From contig JAQYPV010000003.1 in NCBI GenBank assembly GCA_028726605.1, positions 1 to 64,000 on the forward strand: a stretch of 64,000 bases of DNA, read 5' to 3'. Made by a program: the position numbers and the translations under genes. The notes under the pieces were generated by a model. The model was given only the letters and a program-made list of their open reading frames with translations, was not told where the DNA came from and did no database searches. Positions 58,129-64,000 of this stretch are shown here, in pieces. This DNA is from Peptoniphilaceae bacterium (lineage in GTDB: Bacteria; Bacillota; Clostridia; Tissierellales; Peptoniphilaceae). Within the stretch, counting starts at the first letter, position 1, and every line of letters starts with the position of its first letter.

Positions 58129-58680
58129 ATGTCCAACTTAGATAACATCAAGGAACAAATTCTGCTGGAGGCGAAAAAGGAGATTGACGCGCTGGAAGGC
58201 GAGATGCTGGCGACGCTGGACCGCGAGCGCCACGACGCGATGAAGGAAGCCAACGCCGAAGCACAACGCATTTTGGAACGCGCCAAACTCGAGGTACCGC
58301 TCATCGAAGAGCGCGTGCAGGCCGAGGCGGACCGTGACGATCGAAACGAGAAACTTAGAAAGAAACAGGAGCTCGTGGATGCGGTCATGCACCGCGCCGA
58401 AGAAAAACTCAAGAGCTTGCCCGCCCAGACCGTGGTGGACACGCTCACACACTATCTCAAAACTCATCCGTTAAACGAGGGTGATGTCGTGGAACTGCCG
58501 AAAGACGTGACCTTTCAGACGGACGTGGGCACGGTCAAAGAGGCAGCAGACCTCAAACGCGGCTTTCGCATCACGCGCGAGGGCGTGCGCGAGAACGACG
58601 ACTTTCTGGAAGTCTTGTACTATATGAAGGACGATGTGGAACAGGAGGTCATGAAGGCGCTGGCGAAAGGAGAGGCATGA
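58129..58680 (+). CDS. ntpE: V-type ATPase subunit E
   Basis: A 183-residue stalk subunit from ATG 58129 behind AAAGGAGG; the frame upstream to GTG 58111 has no site. The N-terminal half is a coiled coil (EQILLEAKKEIDALEGEM, KEANAEAQRILERAKLEV); the C-terminal half is the small globular domain that binds the A/B catalytic head. It pairs with the first gene's product to form the peripheral stalk. Its TGA overlaps the ntpC ATG (ATGA). Confidence 0.85.
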   Translation: MSNLDNIKEQILLEAKKEIDALEGEMLATLDRERHDAMKEANAEAQRILERAKLEVPLIEERVQAEADRDDRNEKLRKKQELVDAVMHRAEEKLKSLPAQTVVDTLTHYLKTHPLNEGDVVELPKDVTFQTDVGTVKEAADLKRGFRITREGVRENDDFLEVLYYMKDDVEQEVMKALAKGEA

Positions 58681-59768
58681 TGGACAATGCAGGTTTTGCC
58701 TCCATGCGCATCCGCATGTTCGAAAAGCGCCTCATGACCGGCGAACAGCTGGACCGCATGATCAAGGCGCCCACGCTGGAGGCCGCCTTTAACGTCTTGC
58801 GCGAGACGCGCTACAGCGATCTCATGCAAAAAGTGAACCGACCAGAGGATTTCTCGCAAGGCCTCTCCCACATCTTAGCCTACGAAGCGCGCGAGGTGGC
58901 CGCCCTCACTCAAGATGAGGACGTGAAACGCTTTCTCTTCTTGCGCTACGACTACCACAACATCAAAGTGCTCATCAAATCCACCACGGATCCCGAGCGC
59001 TACGACGACCTGCTCTTTCCGTATGGGACGCTCGACATTTCAAAATGCGAACGCCTCCTCGAAACGAAGCCGTCGGCGGGCGATGACAATCAGGAAAAAG
59101 CCCTCCTCGAAGGGCTTGCGGCGTGGAATAAAAAACAGAACCCGCAAGAAGTGGACTTCATCGTCGACCGCTACATGTATCAGGAGATGAATGACCGGGT
59201 GAAAGCCATGAACAGCCCCGCCCTTCAGCAGTACGTGCGTGAAATGATCGACTTTACGAACCTGCTCTCTTATTTCCGTGGGCTTCGGGTGGAACGCGCC
59301 GGTAAGATCCTCGCCGAGGCGTTTTATCCAGGTGGCCGGATTCGTCGCGAAGACCTGTTCACGCAAGACATCCTGCGCTCGCCGGCGCTGCGCGAAAGCG
59401 CCCTCAATCCGGCGGAAAAAGGCGCGGGAAACGGGGACGTGGACGCCCAACGCCTGCTCGTCATGTTGCGACGGGCCGAAGCGTCTGACTACATGATCCG
59501 CGCTGTGCGTTCGTATTTTGAAACGGGCGACATCGGGGCGCTGGAAAAGGCGCGAGACGAGTTTGCCTATCAGGCCGCTGTGCGCAGCGGCCGCGTCACC
59601 AGTGGGCCGGAAGTGCTATTCTCGTACATGGTGCGCGTGGAGACCGAAATCACCAACATCCGCATCATCCTGTACAGCGTCTCGGTGGGCAAATCACCGG
59701 AAGAGATCCGCAGAGATGTGCGGCTGTCGATTGACGAGACGGAACGAGAGAGGAGAGCCCATGCATAA
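58677..59768 (+). CDS. ntpC: V-type ATPase subunit C (d)
   Basis: A 363-residue subunit from ATG 58677, overlapping ntpE. It is the funnel-shaped protein that links the central stalk to the K ring. Typical segments are SMRIRMFEKRLMT, FLFLRYDYHNIKVLIKS, IDFTNLLSYFRGLR and VRVETEITNIRIILYSVSVG with the C-terminal ETERERR. Length agrees with the family (about 330-360). Eight bases overlap with ntpG. Confidence 0.9.
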   Translation: MMDNAGFASMRIRMFEKRLMTGEQLDRMIKAPTLEAAFNVLRETRYSDLMQKVNRPEDFSQGLSHILAYEAREVAALTQDEDVKRFLFLRYDYHNIKVLIKSTTDPERYDDLLFPYGTLDISKCERLLETKPSAGDDNQEKALLEGLAAWNKKQNPQEVDFIVDRYMYQEMNDRVKAMNSPALQQYVREMIDFTNLLSYFRGLRVERAGKILAEAFYPGGRIRREDLFTQDILRSPALRESALNPAEKGAGNGDVDAQRLLVMLRRAEASDYMIRAVRSYFETGDIGALEKARDEFAYQAAVRSGRVTSGPEVLFSYMVRVETEITNIRIILYSVSVGKSPEEIRRDVRLSIDETERERRAHA

Positions 59769-60069
59769 AGTGGCAGTGATTGGCGACCGCGCTTCCGTGT
59801 TGGCGTTTCGCGCGCTGGGCTGCGACGTGTTCACACCGACCGAGGAGCACGACATTCGACGCACCGTCGACAGACTCGCCCAGGAGGACTACGCCGTCAT
59901 CTTCATGACGGAAGAACTGGCTTCCCGGGCGATGGAAACCGTAGAACGCTATAAAGCCGCGGCCGTTCCGGCGATCATCATGATCCCGAACTCGCGCGGG
60001 TCCAAAGGCATCGGCATGGCCGAAATCTCGAAAAATGTCGAAAAAGCCGTCGGCATGGACATTTTTTAG
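59761..60069 (+). CDS. ntpG: V-type ATPase subunit F
   Basis: A 102-residue subunit. Start ATG 59761 ([20 protein letters not shown]) overlaps the end of ntpC. Family features are the N-terminal IGDRxSVLxFRxLG, FMTEELASR and the end [16 protein letters not shown]. It sits at the base of the central stalk with subunit D and modulates ATP hydrolysis. A longer frame upstream lies in the shadow of ntpC and is not used. Confidence 0.92.
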   Translation: MHKVAVIGDRASVLAFRALGCDVFTPTEEHDIRRTVDRLAQEDYAVIFMTEELASRAMETVERYKAAAVPAIIMIPNSRGSKGIGMAEISKNVEKAVGMDIF

Positions 60070-60082
60070 AATGGAGGACGCA

Positions 60083-61867
60083 TTGAAGGATGGAATCATC
60101 ACCAAAGTTTCTGGCCCGCTTGTGGAAGCGAGCGGCATGGAAACGGCCAATATTCAGGACGTCGTCGAGGTCTCCGAAAAAGGACTCATTGGCGAGATCA
60201 TTGAAATGAAAAAAGACGTCGCCTCCATTCAGGTCTACGAGGAGACGACGGGCATCGGGCCGGGGGAGCCGGTGCGCTCCCAAGGGATGCCCCTCTCCGT
60301 GGAACTGGGGCCGGGACTCATCGGACAGATCTACGACGGCATTCAGCGCCCGCTGGACGACCTCGCGGAAGCGACGGGCGACTTCTTGGAGCGCGGCGTT
60401 TCGGCGACGGCCATCGACCACCAGAAGAAGTGGGACTTCACGGCGACGGCCGCGGTAGGGGCGGCGCTCATCGGCGGGGACATCCTGGGCACGGTGCAAG
60501 AGACGGAGACGCTCCAGCACAAGATCATGGTGCCGCCCCGCGTGAAGGGCACGCTTCGGACGCTTTCGTCCGGCGCCTATACCGTGGATGATGTCATTGG
60601 CACGCTGGAAGCCGAGGACGGGTCGACAGTCGAACTCAAGATGGCGCATCGCTGGCCGGTGCGCCAAGCGCGGCCGGTGGATCACAAGATGGACCCGGAA
60701 GTGCCCCTCATCACGGGTCAGCGCGTCATCGACACGTTCTTTCCCGTAGCCAAGGGCGGAACGGCGGCGATTCCGGGCCCCTTCGGCTCGGGGAAAACCG
60801 TCATTCAGCATCAGCTCGCCAAATGGGCGAATGCGGACGTCATCATCTACGTGGGTTGTGGCGAACGCGGCAACGAGATGACCGACGTGTTGAACGAATT
60901 TCCGGAGATCATCGACCCGAACACGGGGCGTAGCTTGATGGAGAAGGTCGTCTTGATCGCCAACACGTCGAACATGCCGGTGGCGGCCCGCGAGGCGTCC
61001 ATTTACACTGGCATCACCATTGCGGAGTACTACCGCGACATGGGCTACTCTGTGGCGATGATGGCGGATTCCACCTCGCGGTGGGCGGAGGCCTTGCGCG
61101 AGATGTCCGGCCGTCTGGAAGAGATGCCCGGCGACGAAGGCTATCCGGCGTACCTGGCCTCCCGCATCGCCAGCTTCTACGAGCGCACGGGGATCGTGCA
61201 GTGTTTGGGTTCTGACGACCGCGAAGGGTCGCTCACGGCGATCGGCGCGGTGTCGCCGCCGGGCGGCGATCTGTCCGAGCCGGTGACGCAGTCGACGCTG
61301 CGCATCGTGAAGGTGTTCTGGGGCCTCGATTACGATCTTTCCTACGCCCGCCACTTCCCGGCCATCAACTGGCTCAAGAGCTATTCGCTCTATCAGGACA
61401 AGATGGACGCGTATTTCAGCGCCCACATCGCGCCGGACTTTGCGAAAAACCGCCAGAAGGCCATGAGCCTCTTGACTGAGGAAGACAGCTTGCAGGAGAT
61501 CGTGCGTCTGGTCGGTCAGGATGCGCTCTCCGAAGAAGACCAGTTGAAGCTCTTTACGGCCAAGTCCCTGCGCGAAGATTTCCTCCAGCAGAACGCGTTC
61601 GACGACGTCGACACGTACTGCTCGGCGGAAAAACAGTATCGCATGCTCGACATCATCCTCGCGTTCCACGAAGGGGCGAGAGAGGCCATGAAGAGCGGAA
61701 CCTATCTCAAAGAAATCGAACAGATGCCCATTCGCCAGCAGATCGTGCGGATGCGCCTGGTGCCAGAGGATCAGCTGGAGGCGCTGGACGCTCTCGAAGA
61801 GGAGATGCAGAAGGCCTTTTCGGAGATGAAACGGGACGAGGAGGACTTTGATGATCAGAGATTATAA
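60083..61867 (+). CDS. ntpA: V-type ATPase catalytic subunit A
   Basis: A 594-residue catalytic subunit. I choose TTG 60083 ([19 protein letters not shown]) because GGAGG lies five bases upstream and this is the usual family start and length; ATG 60071 would put the SD inside the gene. Walker [14 protein letters not shown], Walker B and the A-specific non-homologous insertion (about residues 120-180; [16 protein letters not shown]) are visible, and [15 protein letters not shown] carries catalytic contacts. It hydrolyses ATP to pump ions or makes ATP. Overlaps ntpB by 17 bases. Confidence 0.93.
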   Translation: MKDGIITKVSGPLVEASGMETANIQDVVEVSEKGLIGEIIEMKKDVASIQVYEETTGIGPGEPVRSQGMPLSVELGPGLIGQIYDGIQRPLDDLAEATGDFLERGVSATAIDHQKKWDFTATAAVGAALIGGDILGTVQETETLQHKIMVPPRVKGTLRTLSSGAYTVDDVIGTLEAEDGSTVELKMAHRWPVRQARPVDHKMDPEVPLITGQRVIDTFFPVAKGGTAAIPGPFGSGKTVIQHQLAKWANADVIIYVGCGERGNEMTDVLNEFPEIIDPNTGRSLMEKVVLIANTSNMPVAAREASIYTGITIAEYYRDMGYSVAMMADSTSRWAEALREMSGRLEEMPGDEGYPAYLASRIASFYERTGIVQCLGSDDREGSLTAIGAVSPPGGDLSEPVTQSTLRIVKVFWGLDYDLSYARHFPAINWLKSYSLYQDKMDAYFSAHIAPDFAKNRQKAMSLLTEEDSLQEIVRLVGQDALSEEDQLKLFTAKSLREDFLQQNAFDDVDTYCSAEKQYRMLDIILAFHEGAREAMKSGTYLKEIEQMPIRQQIVRMRLVPEDQLEALDALEEEMQKAFSEMKRDEEDFDDQRL

Positions 61868-63251
61868 GACGGTACAGGAAATTGCCGGCCCGATCATGCT
61901 CGTCACCGGCGTCGAGGGAGTGAAATACGAGGAACTCGTCGAGGTGCGCATGCAGGACGGCAACATCCGTCGCGGCAAAGTGCTCGAAGTGGGCAAAGAA
62001 GCCACTTTGGTGCAGCTCTTCGAAGGATCCTCGGGCATCAACATGCAGGAGACGTCGGTGCGCTTCTTGGGCCACCCGCAGATGTTGGGCGTCTCATCGG
62101 ACATGATCGGCCGCGTCTTCAACGGCATGGGCGAGCCCATCGACGACGGTCCGGCGTTGCTCCCGGAGAAGCACTTGGACATCAACGGATCGGCCATCAA
62201 CCCCTATTCGCGCCTCTATCCGTCCGAGTTCATTCAGACGGGCATTTCGGCCATCGACGGCCTGAACACGCTGGTGCGCGGACAGAAGTTGCCCATCTTC
62301 TCGGGCAACGGCTTGCCGCACAATCAACTGGCGGCACAGATCGCCCGTCAGGCGACGGTCCGGGGGACGGACGAAAAATTCGCCGTGGTGTTCGGCGCCA
62401 TGGGCATTACGTTTGAAGAGGCGCAGTTCTTCATCAAGGATTTCCAGAAGACCGGGGCCATCAACCGCGCGGTGCTGTTCATGAATCTCGCGGACGACCC
62501 AACCATCGAGCGCATCTCCACGCCGCGCATCGCCTTGACCGCGGCGGAGTACCTGGCGTTTGAAAAGGACATGCACGTGTTGGTCATCTTGACCGACATG
62601 ACCAACTACGCGGAGGCGCTGCGCGAGGTCTCGGCGGCGCGCAAGGAAGTGCCGGGACGCCGCGGCTTCCCGGGTTACCTCTACACGGACCTCTCCATGC
62701 TCTACGAGCGCGCGGGCCGCATCAAGGGCCGCAAGGGCTCCATCACGCAGCTGCCCATCCTGTCCATGCCGGAAGACGACATCACGCACCCCATTCCGGA
62801 TCTCACGGGGTACATCACCGAGGGGCAGATCATCTTGAGCCGCAGCATCTACAACCGCGGCATCAACCCGCCCATCGACATCCTCCCGTCGCTGTCCCGT
62901 CTGAAGGACAAGGGCATCGGCGAGGGCAAGACGCGCGAGGATCATGCGGCCACCATGAACCAGATCTACGCCGCGGTCGCACGCGGACGCAACGCCAAGG
63001 AGCTCTCCACCATCTTGGGCGAGGCGGCGCTCTCGGACGCCGACATCGCCTTTGCGCACTTCTCGGATGCCTTCGACGCCGAGTACGTCAATCAGGGTTA
63101 CGCCACCAACCGCTCCATCGAGGAGACGCTAGACCTGGGGTGGAAACTCATGAAGATGTTGCCGCGTGAGGAACTGAAGCGCATCAAAGACGCCATGATC
63201 GAGAAGTACCTGGGACCGGAGGACGAGAAACCGGAGGAGCCGGCATCATGA
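61851..63251 (+). CDS. ntpB: V-type ATPase regulatory subunit B
   Basis: A 466-residue subunit starting at ATG 61851 behind AGGAGG, within the last codons of ntp[49 protein letters not shown] (which lacks a true Walker A Lys pattern, as normal for B), [14 protein letters not shown]-type segment ([17 protein letters not shown]) and [13 protein letters not shown] identify it. It forms the hexamer with A and helps bind nucleotide at the interfaces. Overlaps ntpD by four bases. Confidence 0.95.
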   Translation: MIRDYKTVQEIAGPIMLVTGVEGVKYEELVEVRMQDGNIRRGKVLEVGKEATLVQLFEGSSGINMQETSVRFLGHPQMLGVSSDMIGRVFNGMGEPIDDGPALLPEKHLDINGSAINPYSRLYPSEFIQTGISAIDGLNTLVRGQKLPIFSGNGLPHNQLAAQIARQATVRGTDEKFAVVFGAMGITFEEAQFFIKDFQKTGAINRAVLFMNLADDPTIERISTPRIALTAAEYLAFEKDMHVLVILTDMTNYAEALREVSAARKEVPGRRGFPGYLYTDLSMLYERAGRIKGRKGSITQLPILSMPEDDITHPIPDLTGYITEGQIILSRSIYNRGINPPIDILPSLSRLKDKGIGEGKTREDHAATMNQIYAAVARGRNAKELSTILGEAALSDADIAFAHFSDAFDAEYVNQGYATNRSIEETLDLGWKLMKMLPREELKRIKDAMIEKYLGPEDEKPEEPAS

Positions 63252-63931
63252 CACGCCTCAACGTCAATCCGACGCGCATGGTCATGACGACGCTCAAAGA
63301 GCGCCTGAAGACGGCGGAGCGCGGGCACAAACTGTTGAAAGACAAGCAGGACGAGCTCATGCGGCGTTTCATCGCGCTGGCCAAGGAGAACCGCGCGCTG
63401 CGCGAGGCAGTGGAAAAGGAACTGCAAGAGGCGTTTGACGCCTTCTCCATGGCCAATGCCGTCATGAGCCGCCGGATGCTCGATCAGGCGCTAGTGAGTT
63501 CGACGCAGCGCCTGGGCGTCAACGTCCGGATCGACAACGTCATGAGCGTGCGCATTCCGACCTTTACTTTTGAGCGCTCCGGCGTGGACCTGTCGGCGGA
63601 TTCGTATCCGTATGGCTATGCACAGACGTCGGCGGAACTGGACTTGGCGCTTGACGCCTTGAACCGGGTGATGGACCGGCTCTTGGAACTGGCTAAAATC
63701 GAGAAGAGCGCGCAGCTCATGGCCAACGAGATCGAATCGACCCGTCGGCGCGTGAATGCGCTCGAGTACCGCACCATTCCGGATCTCCGGGAGACCATCC
63801 AGTACATCCGCATGAAGTTGGAGGAAGAGGATCGCGCCACGATCACCCGTCTCTTGAAGATCAAGGACCTCATCTCGGATGCCCGCGAGGGGCGGCATGA
63901 CATCGAGGTCATGTTGCAGACGAATGAGTAG
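63248..63931 (+). CDS. ntpD: V-type ATPase central-shaft subunit D
   Basis: A 227-residue subunit from ATG 63248 (overlap ATGA with ntpB). The N-terminus [20 protein letters not shown] and the C-terminal helix with [20 protein letters not shown] are the family hallmarks of the coiled-coil axle that rotates inside the A3B3 hexamer. Gene order F-I-K-E-C-G-A-B-D is now complete and identical to the E. hirae ntp operon. Length is a little above the usual 205-215. Confidence 0.93.
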   Translation: MTRLNVNPTRMVMTTLKERLKTAERGHKLLKDKQDELMRRFIALAKENRALREAVEKELQEAFDAFSMANAVMSRRMLDQALVSSTQRLGVNVRIDNVMSVRIPTFTFERSGVDLSADSYPYGYAQTSAELDLALDALNRVMDRLLELAKIEKSAQLMANEIESTRRRVNALEYRTIPDLRETIQYIRMKLEEEDRATITRLLKIKDLISDAREGRHDIEVMLQTNE

Positions 63932-63935
63932 GGCC

Positions 63936-64000
63936 ATGCGTGTAAACGAGTGGACCGACGCGCTGGCCGCGCGCCTGGGCGGGCCGTTTGCCGGCGCAGA
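63936..64000 (+). CDS. Start of an unidentified gene cut by the window edge
   Basis: ATG 63936, four bases after the ntpD stop, opens MRVNEWTDALAARLGGPFAG and continues to the window end. Twenty-one codons are too few to assign a family. In E. hirae the genes after ntpD are ntpH and ntpJ; nothing here supports either. The ribosome site is weak (GTAGGG), so translation coupled to ntpD is likely if the gene is real. Confidence 0.4.
   Translation, partial: MRVNEWTDALAARLGGPFAGA

Overview
The window looks like a chromosome segment of an anaerobic, GC-rich Firmicute. The supporting evidence is an S12 protein with the Firmicutes-type insert, a Veg protein, a Bce-type peptide-resistance module, a fused NfnAB enzyme, IleRS of type 2, and a V-type ATPase operon in the Enterococcus hirae ntp gene order. 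A Tissierellia/Peptoniphilaceae-like host is my inference; no 16S or closer marker is present.

Region 1-2890 is visibly AT-richer and decayed. It holds a cut cupin gene, a 4Fe-4S protein, a divergent Crp/Fnr regulator with a perfect palindrome between them, a broken asrC, an internally deleted IS481-type transposase and an orphan 3' gene tail. From about 2900 the DNA is core-like and GC-rich: a succinate-semialdehyde-type dehydrogenase, NfnAB (electron bifurcation), an M18 aminopeptidase, Veg, IspE, a membrane SH3/VanY-like protein without zinc ligands, GalE, an ABC exporter pair, a Tim44-like protein, an AlaX-like protein without most zinc ligands, ComEC, RodA, Nth, a BaiN/HI0933 flavoprotein and IleS.

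From 27.4 to 34.8 kb lies rpoBC, with a complex leader (stacked hairpins and two promoters). From 34.9 to 43.5 kb lies a tightly overlapping aromatic amino-acid operon (pheA, aroB, aroC, aroE-aroK fusion, tyrA, aroF, aroD, aminotransferase). It covers every step from DAHP to prephenate products except EPSP synthase (aroA). A MATE transporter follows. The str operon (rpsL, rpsG, fusA, tuf) spans 44.9-49.4 kb with its own strong promoter, a second promoter before tuf and a perfect terminator.

From 49.5 to 54.2 kb is a response regulator, an intramembrane-sensing kinase, an ATPase and a FtsX-type permease, i.e. a Bce-like antimicrobial peptide detoxification module. It is followed by a repeat island (four 73-bp tandem units running into five degenerate ~51-bp units) that ends in a truncated RelB/DinJ antitoxin. 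The rest (55.2-64 kb) is a V-type ATPase operon ntpF-I-K-E-C-G-A-B-D. Its K subunit has every published Na+ ligand of the E. hirae rotor ring, so Na+ coupling is likely, and the next gene is cut by the window edge.

I did not find a clear new defence or biosynthetic system. The most unusual items are the repeat island, two proteins of zinc-enzyme families that have lost metal ligands, the GIHH signature of IleRS, and the rpoB leader architecture.
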